Part shown: positions 10,745-21,149 of the stretch, in pieces | Layout: the number at the start of each line of letters is the position of its first letter | Position numbering within the stretch: position 1 is the first letter of the stretch | From: Eutreptiella sp. 'Long Island Sound 2002' | Lineage: Eukaryota; Euglenozoa; Euglenophyceae; Eutreptiales; Eutreptiaceae | Assembly (NCBI GenBank): GCA_964036045.1 | Contig: OZ038381.1 | Span: 132,873,708 to 132,937,707, forward strand | Length of the DNA stretch: 64,000 bases | Reading direction: 5' to 3' | Translations under genes and position numbers: made by a program | Notes under the pieces: generated by a model | The model's input: only the letters and a program-made list of their open reading frames with translations | Databases searched by the model: none | Told to the model about the DNA's origin: nothing

Positions 10745-11163
10745 ATATATTCGCATAGCTGTCCACGGTGTCCACAGTGCGCGCGCCGATCACACTTGCT
10801 GCCGGGAAGAATTCAGTCTAAACACATCCCGTGGGGTGAAAGAAACAAGGTGAGGACGTTGAGACGTGATGTTGTGCCCTGTAGGGTGGCAAATGAACCT
10901 ATGTGGTTTTCCCAATGTGAAATGATGAGTTCCAAGCATAACGGTGTGACGGGAGGTGGGCGGGAACCTCTTGGACAGGTGCATGTCCTCAAGGTCTCAC
11001 ACCATGGTTCTATTCTTGTGGCGTGGTCACGAGCTATGCATGTGTTGAAAAGACGATTAAGATTTCTTCCTAATCTAAAGTTGTTTGCCATTCTACGAAC
11101 CGTGCGCAACCGGTCTGTTCAGGAATTCAGGTTTGATTACTTTATACCTCGCACGGGGAGTTA
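10745..11163 (+). pseudogene. C-terminal fragment of the RT element (+ orientation)
   Basis: An open frame containing HIPWGERNKVRTLRRDV and ending FIPRTGS at the TAA near 11163. Positions 10800-10990 are closely similar to 33450-33640, where the same sequence directly follows the RT tail on one strand. Here it lies head-to-head with the RT segment at 11165-11681, so the element has been internally inverted. Confidence 0.6.
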
Positions 11164-11164
11164 A

Positions 11165-11681
11165 GCCACCGAGGCGCTGAGACTAGTCTGCTACAACACA
11201 CCTGGTACAGATGTGGGTGGCTGCACATCGTGATATAACAAATGAATTCACCTGTTACCCATGCCACCCAGATGTGCCAAGGCACATTTGAATCTCAGGG
11301 GATGTATTGACACGCGTGCGTGTCCTTCCAGTGCACACAGGTGGTTTGAGGGTTGAGTGACATGAAACATACCTCCAAGAAAACCACTTTGGTTGTTTGA
11401 CCCACATGTTCCATTCCAAGCGGTAGGTCTGGGGGGTAGATTTGTTGCAGGACCTGCTCCAGGTCAGAGGAGTGTTCACGGGGGTGCAAAATTAGCCCAT
11501 CGTCGATGTATCCGTTCAAAAAATGATTATTGGGCAGCGGCGTCAGAATTTCAAACATTCTCAATACTAGTTGGGCCCAGGGGGGTGCGGCGTTTGTACC
11601 CATGGTGATTGGGTGGAAGGCAACGGTTTGGGTGGATTGGAATGTGTGCCATAGTGGGTGGTTTGTGCGGAAGTACCGCAC
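11165..11681 (-). pseudogene. Reverse transcriptase relic with YIDDG catalytic motif
   Basis: The minus strand reads MGTNAAPPWAQLVL (11603 downwards), then YIDDGLILHP with the YxDD active-site box at about 11497-11510, then CVHWKDTHACQYIP. The MGTxxAPxxA..L to YxDD spacing is typical of retroelement RT palm domains. Whether this is a Penelope-like or another non-LTR clade cannot be decided from the fragment. The tail matches 33230-33440 on the opposite strand. Confidence 0.7.
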
Positions 11682-12009
11682 AATGTTTTTTTTTTAGTTC
11701 TGCGCCGACCGAGAGGAGGAACTCGGCCTACAAAGTGCACATCCAAAGCTGCTTTTGGGGATGGTCGGTGAAGAATCCGCGTCTCCTTGTGAGGGGCATG
11801 CGGCATTTTCTCAACATGTATGGATTGGGTGTTGGGCTAAAACGTGTTGGGAGCCCATCCACGGGGAGAGATAGAGAACAAAAGAGGAACCGAAGTGAAT
11901 AGCATGGCCTTGGGTCCGATTGGATGGGGGGTGTTTTAATAGCCGCTTGGGTGCCTACATGTGGAAAATTTTTGGTCCCGGGCCGAACGGTCCAAATGGG
12001 CCGTTTTTG

Positions 12010-12140
12010 CATTTGCCTTCTCGGACCTTCCCGGGGCTCCCAGAGGCACTTTTTGATTCGGAACCCCTTCGCAAAATGACTTCTCGGCATACTTTCTGAT
12101 CAGGAACCCCTTCTCAAAATGACTTCTCGGACCCCCTTCC
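12010..12140. repeat. CTTCTCGG repeat, right flank
   Basis: Contains CAAAATGACTTCTCGG twice with GGAACCCCTTC spacers, in the same orientation as 9325-9475. The ~2.8 kb between the blocks may be one element. The stretch 12145-12510 holds a short (caag)n tract and no gene. Confidence 0.65.
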
Positions 12141-12512
12141 TAAAACTAAACATGCACAAATGGCGCCACAAAAGACACTTCCACCACCTACATGTGTTCG
12201 GTTTGGAGTCGGGGTCAACCCAATCCAAGAAGGGGGGGGGTTCCCGCTACCCCCTCCTCGGTTTCACCACAGATTCAAGGCATTTATTTCCTTGAAATAT
12301 TTCTCGTAGATGTGTAGATGATTGACTCTTTGAATACTTGAAGTTCTTGTTAATTAAAGTCCCCCCGGCATAATAATAAATCGGCTACAAGCAACCAGCA
12401 ACAAGCAAGCAAGCAAGCAGGCCCCCAGCAAAAATTATTTCTCCCACGTACCGTGTCACACCGCAACCATTTTGAATGTTGATAGGCATATCAAGAGGCA
12501 TTTTTCCCCCAC

Positions 12513-13147
12513 ATGTCACCGTGGTGCTCGTCCTACATAATTTTCATACCATGTTTTCTTGCCTCCGGCACACGGCACTGGAAGCCATTTGATATGACCA
12601 CGTTTCAGCGTTGGGCCTTGGTCCCGTCCACAAGAAATCGCGTCTTTTTGTCTAGTAAGGAGAGAAAAAAGGGAGCGGTGGACATCAGTAGCAGCAGCCG
12701 TAAGCCACCCATGGCATCTAATGCTGAGTTCAGCCAGGCTGCATCGGAAGCAGGCTTTTGGAGGCGACGCAGAAACCCTGTTCGCAAGGCCGTGTGGCTT
12801 TGCAGGGCACAGTATGTAAGGAGGAGAGCAGTGCCAGTAATTGTGACGCCGGCAGCAGTGAGGACCTGCCCTCAATGCCTACACAAAGGACCACGCCCAA
12901 AGTTACTATTGGGTCCAATTCTAGTAGCACTAGTAGTAGCAATAGCAGTAGTAACAGTAATAGTAGTAGCAATAGCAACAGCGGCAGCGGTAGTAGCAGT
13001 AGCAGTGGAACAAGCAGTGAATCAGTGAACATCAGTGCTGGTGAAGACGTTGCATCTGCAATTGACTTGGATGAGGCAGGGTGGTCCGATGTGTCTCTAG
13101 CTGTGCACATGGTGTCCGAACGGGAGGAGTTTGAATTGCAAATTTGA
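12513..13147 (+). pseudogene. Element ORF ending in a poly-Ser/Asn tract and acidic tail
   Basis: The most gene-like frame, 12758-13147, has an (AGC/AGT)n Ser/Asn tract at about 12915-13020 followed by an acidic tail with AIDLDEAGWSDVSL, ending at a TGA. A second frame (12513-13028) is open across the upstream part. A similar poly-Ser C-terminus follows the decayed ORF at 63460-63640, suggesting related elements. I cannot assign a function. Confidence 0.4.
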
Positions 13148-13384
13148 TGGACAACAACAGCAGATTTGTTTTGTTGCGTGCTGGATGTAGGGCCGCCGCT
13201 TTGCGGTGTGTGGTACCCATGGCCACGCATAGCCAACCGATGTGACCCTGATGCCAATTTGGGGCGGTGCGAACTATCGGATAACACCTAGGCCGCATAC
13301 CCAACTGTTCGGAGGTGCCCGACACCCTTGTTTCCTGTTTTCTGTTGTTGTTTTTGACAGCCTTGGACTGTCCTACATGTTTTC

Positions 13385-13535
13385 TCGGTTTACCTACAGT
13401 TCGTGTAGGCTTTGCCTTCAGGATGACCCGTCAAATGTGCCCCTAAAATTACCTGCAGTTCGTGTAGGCTTTGCCTTCAAGATGACCCGTCAAATGTGCC
13501 TGTAAAATTACGTGCAGTTTGTGTAGGCTATGAGT
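13385..13535. repeat. 62-bp tandem repeat, ~2.3 copies
   Basis: The unit contains 'gttcgtgtaggctttgcctt' and 'atgacccgtcaaatgtgcc'. Confidence 0.9.
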
Positions 13536-13814
13536 ACGTTTTTACGGGACTGGCAGCCAGCACCGCCGCAAGGCAGATTCCGGGGGAAAACGACACGCAT
13601 TTTTGTAGGTAATTTTCGAAACATTGTAGGTAAACTTCGTGGTTTTGAGGTGTCGAAATATGTAGGATGAAGGACGAGCACCACGGTAACATGTGCCAAT
13701 TTGGTGTCCTTAAACAGCCAATGTCTCCTCTCAATGGCCAAAAAAGGGGTCAAAAACGGCCACTTTTAACCAATTTTGGCCATTTTGTCTTGAGAATTCA
13801 ACACGGAAGCCGCT

Positions 13815-14820
13815 ATGCCAGGCTGCTATTTGCAGATGAGATGACTGTTTTTTTCACAACGAACGGAGCATTAAAAGGATACAAACGAGCCATTGTTGAG
13901 CCATATTGCAAGCCGTGGCATTGTCCTTTGGGCGGTTTTGTGCCAAAAAATAACCATTTGTAGCCACTTTTTGGCCATTTCATCATGAGAATTTTGGATG
14001 GAAGCTGTTGTGCCAAGATGGTGTTACCAAATTGCGCCATTGGTGTTCTGCAATGACAAGCCGCGACTCCATGACAGGCACATTTTGATGGTGAGAAACA
14101 GGTGAAAAACGGCCAGCCCAATTGAGGGTTAGCGTTAGGGCCTAAAGCCAATGCTTTTCCAACTTTAACACGACATAAATCGAATATAAGTAAGTCATTA
14201 AAGAGCCATTTGACAATAGTTCTCCATGCAGAGTCCTCCTTTGATGTTGCCGTGTCAAGTTTTTCTTGGATGAACCCAATATTCCAAAGCAAAATTGTCA
14301 TGTCCTTCCGGTTGTGTATACAATCTGGGGTATCTCTGTACACTTGAATTGCCACATGTTGCAATATGGAAGGGATGAAATTTGCATTGTGAATGCTGAT
14401 GAACTTGTGACCCATTTCCTCACGTTAGCTTTGCTTAGCTGTAGGCTCTATATGATATTTAGTGCTCATGAGACTGATCCTCACAATGCTTGGTGTTGAT
14501 TGAAAGCATCATTCCATGAAACATGTTTCATGTAGACCAAGCAGTAATTGGAACTGCACATTGGCAGCTTCTTCCATTCCATGCTTTGCCTTACCAGGAT
14601 GTAGCTTCACCAAGAGCATAAGGTAGTGTTGCCAGCAGGCGTTGGCTTTGCTAATCCCCTCATATGGGTTCCATGCCACATGCAATACCCAGGACAATGC
14701 AGTAGTTTGGAATTGAAAATAGGATCCCAAAGCATTCAAGTCTTCCGCTGTCATCTTAGAGATGACATTGTTAATTTTTGGAGGCTCATTCCTGTTTTCT
14801 TGTGCCCCTTCCACAGGCGT
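13815..14820 (-). pseudogene. Downstream part of the USP-like element gene (minus strand)
   Basis: Broken minus-strand frames at 14509-14814 and 13815-14415 follow the USP-like region. They contain KINNVISKMTAEDLNALGSY and WNIGFIQEKLDTATSKEDSA. They look like the C-terminal half of a large element protein of unknown function, disrupted by stops and frameshifts. A perfect 18-bp palindrome sits at 14515-14532. Confidence 0.45.
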
Positions 14821-14829
14821 GGCAGCACT

Positions 14830-15385
14830 TCACGTACAAGGACGCTTCGCACACGATTTGCACACATGGAGTGAATGTTGTAAATTTCTCTTCTTTTGGT
14901 GCCTCACTTTTGACTTCTTTGCCATGGCTTGGCTCACAAGATATTGTTCTGTTTGTGGCATTGTTGCTTGCATGGGCTTTCCACAATACTCATGCGATGC
15001 ATGTGCACCATGGCTATAGTACATCACACCGTTGTGGTCTCTTTGATATGCTACGATGTAAATGTTGCCATCCTTATAATTGCGCCGTTTCCTTGCCAGA
15101 TGTTCATCATTAAAGTGCATCCAATTTTTGGTTAGCGTCCAACCATAATATGTGTCGTGGCCTGTAGACTTTTACACCCATGATGAGTGATGATGCCAAC
15201 CCGTTTGTAAGTGTGATTTTGCCAGGGCCAAGGATCCAACACTTCATTTGGTTGTGGATTCTTGCGCAGCTCATGTCTAAGCGCTTCAGCTGTACCAACA
15301 AAAATGATGGAAGGTGTGTCGTCTTTATGGCTTCACTTTGCTTGGCACGGCATTCCTCACAACGACTATCTTAGAATCTTAGCAT
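14830..15385 (-). pseudogene. Ubiquitin-specific-protease-like (USP/C19) domain relic
   Basis: On the minus strand a CEEC pair (15351-15362) is followed by KTTHLPSFLLVQLKRL (LKRL at about 15278-15289), the order and wording of the finger and QLKRF region of USP deubiquitinases. After a frameshift comes TGHDTYYGWTLTKNWMHFND (about 15104-15165), which matches the USP His box (GHYxxY...W..FND) with the catalytic His and the Asn/Asp position. The upstream Cys box is not visible, so the relic is incomplete. It continues into a Lys-rich part with CKSC and stops near 14832. It probably belonged to a mobile element. No active enzyme is implied. Confidence 0.62.
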
Positions 15386-15544
15386 GTCCACTGGCTCATT
15401 GTATTAATGCTCAATGATGTGTCGGTCATGTGGCAATGATAAATCGGTGAACGCCTCAAGCCGGGAGGTGCAATGTTGGGTTGTGACTGACATTCTTTTT
15501 AATCGATATGTCGGGCAAGAAACTACAAAGATCATCATCATGGA

Positions 15545-17385
15545 GCACACGTACAAGTCTTAGTGTGCCAGCATGCCGCACAGATTCCAATGACACAATG
15601 CCTGTGTGGCACTTCGGTACGAGTGTTGGAGTGCTCTTCTGGCGCACAACAACAAATGATAGAGCGCCTGATTGGCGCACACAGGCAAATTTAAGAGCAC
15701 CATCGTGGCGCACAGAAACAGAGCGCCTGCGTGGCGCACAGAAACAGAGCGCCTGCGTGGCGCACAAGTATGTCTCTCACCGTGCCAGCACGGCACACGC
15801 AAGATGAATGACAGAGAGCCTATGTGGTGTACAGAAAATAATCATACACCCTTTGCGTGAAGCACAGAGGCAAATCCGAGGGCACTGGGATGGCGCACAG
15901 AACCGACTCACAGAGCGCATGCGTGTCGCACTGTGTGTCGCATAGAAACAAATTTCATAGGGGCCGTGTGGCCCAAGGGGCGAGTCATAAAGCGCCTGCA
16001 TGGCGCATAGGAGCAAGTCCCAGAGCGCCTACGTACTGCATAGAAAAAACTCCAAAGTGCCCGCATGGCACATAGGCACGAGTGTCAGAGTGCCTGCGTA
16101 GCGCACAGGATTGAGGCGAAGAGTGTGTGCATGGCGCGCATAAACCAAGGACAGAGCGCTTGCGTGGCATACAGGGGCGAGTGGTGAAATGTCTGCGCGG
16201 CGCACTGAAAGGAACGACAAAGCGCCTGTACGGTGCGTAGGAGGGAGTCTCAGAGCGCCCGCATGTCGCACAGAAACAAAGGACAGGGCACCTTTGTTGC
16301 GCACAGGTGCGGGTCCTAGAGCGTCACCGTGCCGCACAGGAAGGAACCGGAGAGCGCCTACGTGGCGCACACGTACGAATGACGGAGCACTTGCGTGGCT
16401 CACAGGTGCGGATCCCAGAGCGCTTATGTGGCGCACAAAAACAAGCGACAGAGTGCCTCCGTGGCGCATAGAGGGGATTCTCATGGTGTACGCATGGCGC
16501 ACAGAAACAAATGAGACTAGAGCGCCTGCGCGGCGCTCAGGTATGAGTCTCACAGTGCCGCCATGGCACGCAAGACAATGACAAGACAGGTGTGTGGCAT
16601 GCAAAAAAAATTGATGGAGCACCTGTGTGACGCACAGAGCGCCTGCAAAGTGCTTGTATGTCGCACAAAACCAAAGGATAGAGCGTTTGGGTGGCATACA
16701 TTGCCGAGCCCATATCGTCTGCCTGGCGCAGAGAAACAATGGACAACGCGTCTGCATTGCGCACAGAGACGAGCCTGACAGCGCCTGCGTGGCGCACAGA
16801 GGCGATTCTGAGGGTGCCTCTTGGGCACCGAAACCAATGACACAACGCTTGCGGGACGCACAGGAACAAGTCTCATAGCGCCTGCGTGGCGCATGAAAAC
16901 AACCAGCAGAGCACATGCGTGGCGCACGCAGGCGAGTCTCCGAGCGCCCATATCGCAAAGAGGCTGCGTGGCTCACAGAAATGAATGACAAGGCGCTAGC
17001 CGCCTGCTCAAGTGCAAGTCTCAGAGTGCCTCTCAGGCGCGAGTACAAATGATAGAATGCCTGCGTGGCGCAAAGAAAGGAATGAAAGAGCACCTGCGTC
17101 AAGAACAAAAACGACTTGCCGAACACCACCGTGGCGCACATAACATGAATGACAGAGGGCGCGCATGGCACATAGGGGTGAGTCTCATTGCGCCTGCATG
17201 GTGCATAGAAACAGCGGACAAAGCGCCCGCTTGGTGCACCGGGGTGAGTGTGGGAGCGCCTCTATGGCACACGGAATGTTACTACCGAGCAACTGCACGG
17301 GGCTCAAGTAAGAGTTTTGGAGTGCCCCTTTGGCTTGCCGCACGGGAACAAATGACACAGCGCCTACATGGCGCCGCCCGAGACG
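15545..17385. repeat. GTGGCGCACAG minisatellite, main array
   Basis: About 55 diverged units of ~33 bp of the form GAGCGCCTGCGTGGCGCACA, followed alternately by 'gaaacaaatgaca' or 'ggtgcgagtctca'. The array resumes at 17941-17985 after an integrase relic, with smaller arrays at 18935-19045, 25180-26090 and 41545-41935. Open frames within it are artefacts of the repeat. Confidence 0.9.
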
Positions 17386-17389
17386 GATT

Positions 17390-17877
17390 GCTAGTGGCGA
17401 ACCATCATCACCGCCACCTCTCTGGCAGTCACACCCCTCTTGTGTGCTTGGGCAGCTGCAATGTAGCCGCCCTGTCGATCCACACAGAGCACCACACAGC
17501 TGACCACCTCCCGGCCAATATGGACTTCAGGTATTGAGAACACATCCAATGCCACACTCTCCATTCGTCGCTCGGGGAGGTGTCCAATGTTGGTGGCCCA
17601 CTGAAGTGGGATTTGTGGGGTTGCATGCCTGACACACTGCAGAACCCTTCTTCACGGCCTTCCGGACTTTCCACATGCCAATACCGTTGAAGCCGAAGCG
17701 CCGGAGCTTTTCTTGGGCCTGCTTGTTGACCCCGCGATGCAGCATATGGTGGTGCCATGCTTTGCAAAGCTCTAGCCGCCGGGACTCCGGGACTGGCAAG
17801 CACCACTTAGAGTAAAGCTTGCCATCCTCCTCGGTGATTTCCCGGGGCCATGGTTGGTGGTCTTTCGGGTTGGTCAA
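17390..17877 (-). pseudogene. Ty3-type integrase relic inside the minisatellite
   Basis: The minus strand begins at 17877 and has WHHHMLHRG (His pair) and VCQACN (Cys pair): the H2C2 zinc-binding module of LTR-retrotransposon integrases. After a frameshift near 17580 the core reads MESVALDVFSIPEVHIGREV and VVLCVDRQGGYIAA, giving the first two acidic catalytic positions (D in LDVF, D in VDR). The third (Glu) is not reached before the repeat resumes. No LTRs are seen. GTGGCGCACAG units abut both sides. Confidence 0.75.
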
Positions 17878-17989
17878 TGCCTGGTACCCATCGCTCCAGA
17901 CCTCCGACTTGGTATAGTTACGACCAATCCGGTTGGACGTATGAATAACAGAGCACGTGCGTGGCGCACAGGTGCAGATGACTCATCAC

Positions 17990-18490
17990 ATGGAGCCCTC
18001 CCCCCCTCAAAAAGAAAGCCCCCCCCCCCCCCAAGCCACAGAGGCCACCCCCGCCCCCAACCCAACCCCCCCCCCCCTTTCAAAGGGGGGGTGGATCGTG
18101 CCGACGACCCCATTTGCGGCACCTAGGTCCACGTCCCGTACTCATGGGACGTGGAGGTGGGCACCATGCGCGTCCAACGGAGGAAAGCGGGCGTTGTCTG
18201 GGTGGAAGACCCAGACAACACCCACCTATACAGAGGGCCTGCAGCCTCCTCTCGCCTCCCTCGAGGCCGCCCATGAACACGTGGAGCCCAAGACCAAGCC
18301 CCCCCCCCCCCCACCCGCGCCGCGAGACACCTTCGGGTGAGGTTGAACTGAAGACTAACCCCCATACTGACCCCAAGACTAACCCCTCCACTGACGGCAA
18401 CCCAGAAAACAGCCCCAAGCCTACCCCAAGCCCTAACCCAACCCACCAATTTAGGAACCCCAAAGATGGGTCCCAAGAAGTGTGACAACA
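17990..18490. repeat. C-rich low-complexity sequence
   Basis: Poly-C tracts (18001-18080, 18298-18320) and a CCCCAAGCCTAACCC-like tract (18360-18450). No gene is supported. Confidence 0.65.
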
Positions 18491-18499
18491 GTTCACACA

Positions 18500-18930
18500 C
18501 CAACGGGTGACACCACCTGTGGAGAACTACAAAAGCTGGCCATGATGGCCAAAAACGGTACCCAAATGGATGAAAAGGTATTTGTTGTCTTTCGTGTGTT
18601 TGTAGGGGTTTTTAGGAAGCGTTTTTTTTTTGCAAAAAATAGTTCATTTGCGCCAAGTTAATATTAACGTCTGCGACACTTGAATTTTGAATGCTTCAAA
18701 AAATCATTACAAAATTAAGATGAAAAAACATGAGGACCATTTTTAATATTTTTTCGCAAGGAAACCGGTGAGCCCCCCCCACCCCCCGAGGTGAAAATGG
18801 CACCCAATCCCGTAAGGCACCCCGTGGGGGTGCAGTTTTTCCCATCTAAACCCCTCAAGCCCCCCGTAAAAGGGTCAAATTTTGGTTAACGTATTGATTG
18901 TTGTCCAAAAATTAAAAATGTTGGACTTAA
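18500..18930. other. Gene-free AT-rich stretch
   Basis: A/T-rich sequence with short homopolymers. I see no ORF, RNA or organised repeat in it. Confidence 0.6.
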
Positions 18931-18934
18931 CATA

Positions 18935-19045
18935 GGTCTCCAGGGCCAAGCACCTATGTGGTACACAGAAACAAACGACAAGGTGCCTGCGTGGCGCACA
19001 GAGGTGAGTCTCAGAGCGCCTGCATGGCGCATGGGGTGCAGCCAA
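18935..19045. repeat. GTGGCGCACAG minisatellite, small array
   Basis: Three units of the family described at 15545-17385, ending next to a GTGCAGCCAAGGAAGG junction. A similar junction (CATCCTTCCTTGGCTGCACC) borders the array at about 25150-25175 in inverse orientation, so the 19.05-25.15 kb segment is bracketed by inverted copies of this boundary. Confidence 0.75.
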
Positions 19046-19194
19046 GGAAGGGTGGCCTAGGAACCCCCCTCCAAATGACATGGTAGTGCACCGATAAAGT
19101 AACGGACCACACTTATGGGGGGTGTTTTGGGGGTCAAAATAAGCGTATAGGAACTATCACGACCCCAGTGTGGGACCAAGGGAGTCAACTTTTT

Positions 19195-19345
19195 TCGGGG
19201 AGGAACCCCCCTAGGAACCCCTTCCTAGACCCTTCCTGCACTCTTCCTGGACCCCTTCCCGGTAGGAACCCCCCTTCCTAGACCCTTCCTAGACCCCTTC
19301 CTGGCCAGGAAACCCCCCCTTCCTGGCCAGGAACCCCCCTTCCTA
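19195..19345. repeat. CCTTCCT/AGGAACCCCCC repeats, left end of a multi-ORF element
   Basis: Units of CCTTCCTGGCCAGGAACCCC and 'cccttcctagacccttcc'. The core CTTCCTGGCCAGGAA is palindromic. The same family occurs at 21755-22320, 23095-23175, 24840-24990 and 25125-25160. Confidence 0.85.
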
Positions 19346-19384
19346 TGACTCTTTTTGCCCCTCAAAGGCAGCCTGGTTCTCGCA

Positions 19385-19843
19385 ATGTCTGCCTGTCCGT
19401 TTGCTTGGGATTGGATGGCGGCCGTCACAGGCCCGGCCGGTACGCGTGGTTGCTTCCTTCCGGAGGGGCAGACGTTCCACGACACGGCCATCGCAACCAA
19501 CTCTGCCGTGACGTGGCCGCCGGGCACGAGCATCAGCCGGGTGCGCATCACGAAGTCCATCCTCCGTGACAGGGACCCTTGTGCCCTCTCAGACCTTATT
19601 GCAGAGACAGTGCGCCGGAACCCCGAGATCACCGCTTTCCATGTGCGGCCCAGCGGAGCGGACTACTCCTCCTTGCTGGAGTCCCTGTCGACCCGCCTTC
19701 CCAGCGACCACGCGCGTATCCATAGCCATTACATGGCTGCGCACCCTCTGGACGCCGAGCCGCCGACCACCTTCCGCTTCGCTTCTACGAACCCCAAGCC
19801 TGCGATTTTCGCCACCCCCTGTAGATGCAAATGTACCGGTTTA
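19385..19843 (+). CDS. N-terminal exon of the dioxygenase-like element protein (proposed)
   Basis: An ATG at 19385 opens a 153-codon frame, MSACPFAWDWMAAVTGP onwards, to the proposed donor gtattt at 19844. The next frame starts in matching phase at 19884 after a 40-bp GT-AG interval that contains a TACTAAG branch-point-like sequence. Without splicing the frame stops at 19853-19855. The alternative is a frameshifted pseudogene. No domain is recognised in this part. Confidence 0.5.
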
Positions 19844-19883
19844 GTATTTGAGTAGCGTGGCCAAACGGTACTAAGTCTCTCAG

Positions 19884-21146
19884 CAATATCGCTCCCGAGT
19901 GCGACACCGCATTCGGACCGGTGCGTCGTTGACAAGCCGTGAGGCATGGCAGCTTGCGTCCCAGGTGGCGCAAGAAGTTGCTCTACTGTTGCCTTGCCCT
20001 CTTTTGTTTCTGGAGGGGTGGCACAAGGAGGCGGCAAAGCGGAAGCTCTTCCTCTTCGATCCGCGGCAGTCCGGTGAGGAGACGTTGCCCATCTACTCGC
20101 TCTTCAGTCGCTCGGCGTGGGAATGGGACGGAGACGGTCCCGAGCTCACCGTCTCGAGTGCGTATGCGGCCAGCGGGCTCCTTGCCCTCCCCGTCACCTC
20201 CACGCCGCTGTTTGTCGCACACGAGGATCCGCTGTTGGAGCTGCCGAGTGATTGCCCCACTGCCGTGAACAACGACCCCAGTCAGCTTGCCGGCCTGCAG
20301 CATTTGTTCATCCGGAGTTTTTTTGCCGAGTATGAGGTGGAGGAGGCGCACAAGGAGGCACTAGCGATCGCTGAGGAGCGTTGGGCCCGGATCTTCAACC
20401 ACAACCGCCGTGTTGCCGGCCGAGCTCACGACCCCCCGGACCGTAAGATGGTCTGGGGGAAGCCGGAAGATATGGCGAAGCATCCGGACGGTGAGGAGCA
20501 TATCCGCCTCTGGGACGTGCCGTGCCTGTCGGCCATGGTGACGCGGGTGAAGGCCAAGTTGGAGGCGATTTTGGGCAAGACGCTGCACGTCATGATGCAG
20601 GGCTACATTGAGTCCATCACCCACGTCCGCCAACTGCCGCACCGAGATTTCCCAGCAGCGTCATTGCCTGTGGATGGCATCGCCCTCTCCGTGTTCTGGG
20701 CTCTGTCGATGGACATCCCTGATGATGAGGTCTGCGCGCAGTTCGTCGCGATGTCTGCCCGTGCGTTCCCTCGGCCCTGGATCATCCACCGCATGCCGAT
20801 GAGAAGAGGTTCCCTCTGGGTGATCTGGTCGACGGTGGTGCATGAAGGAGGCGGCCTGCCATTGGATGCGGAACCGGGGTCCCGCCGTATTATTCGGTTC
20901 TGTGGATTGTCGACGCACACCGTCTCGTACGCCAGCACGCACGCGATCACGCCCCCGTTCTGGGCGCACAAGGCCGCTGTCAGTTGTGGAGTCCACGGAT
21001 GCCGCCGGAAGCCGACAAGTGAGAAGTGCTTTGGGTGTGGAGTCCAACTCCTTTGCCGCAGTCACACGGGGATGGAGTGCAGCAAGTGCGACACTGAAGC
21101 AAGTAGCAGCAGCAGCATCCGATGCGGGGAGTGCCGAGGCCGCTGA
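19884..21146 (+). CDS. 2OG-Fe(II) dioxygenase-like protein with C-terminal Cys cluster
   Basis: A 420-residue open frame to the TGA at 21146. A HRD triplet at 20640-20648 (HxD iron motif), a His in VVHEGGG at 20841 (67 residues later) and Arg residues at 20883-20897 in GSRRIIRF give the HxD...H...R order and spacing of the double-stranded beta-helix fold that oxidises substrates with 2-oxoglutarate, Fe(II) and O2. The C-terminus has CGVHGC, CFGCGVQLLCRSH, CSKC and CGEC, probably binding zinc. I infer fold and chemistry from motifs only; the substrate is unknown, and nucleic-acid or protein modification for the element is speculation. It is bounded by CCTTCCT repeats. Confidence 0.5.
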   Translation, partial: QYRSRVRHRIRTGASLTSREAWQLASQVAQEVALLLPCPLLFLEGWHKEAAKRKLFLFDPRQSGEETLPIYSLFSRSAWEWDGDGPELTVSSAYAASGLLALPVTSTPLFVAHEDPLLELPSDCPTAVNNDPSQLAGLQHLFIRSFFAEYEVEEAHKEALAIAEERWARIFNHNRRVAGRAHDPPDRKMVWGKPEDMAKHPDGEEHIRLWDVPCLSAMVTRVKAKLEAILGKTLHVMMQGYIESITHVRQLPHRDFPAASLPVDGIALSVFWALSMDIPDDEVCAQFVAMSARAFPRPWIIHRMPMRRGSLWVIWSTVVHEGGGLPLDAEPGSRRIIRFCGLSTHTVSYASTHAITPPFWAHKAAVSCGVHGCRRKPTSEKCFGCGVQLLCRSHTGMECSKCDTEASSSSSIRCGECRGR

Positions 21147-21149
21147 TCT

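Noticed and set aside
16029-17171. A 380-codon minus-strand ORF rich in Arg/His/Ser/Leu
   Set aside because: It lies wholly in the GTGGCGCACAG minisatellite; ~33-bp units (multiple of three) keep a frame open by chance.
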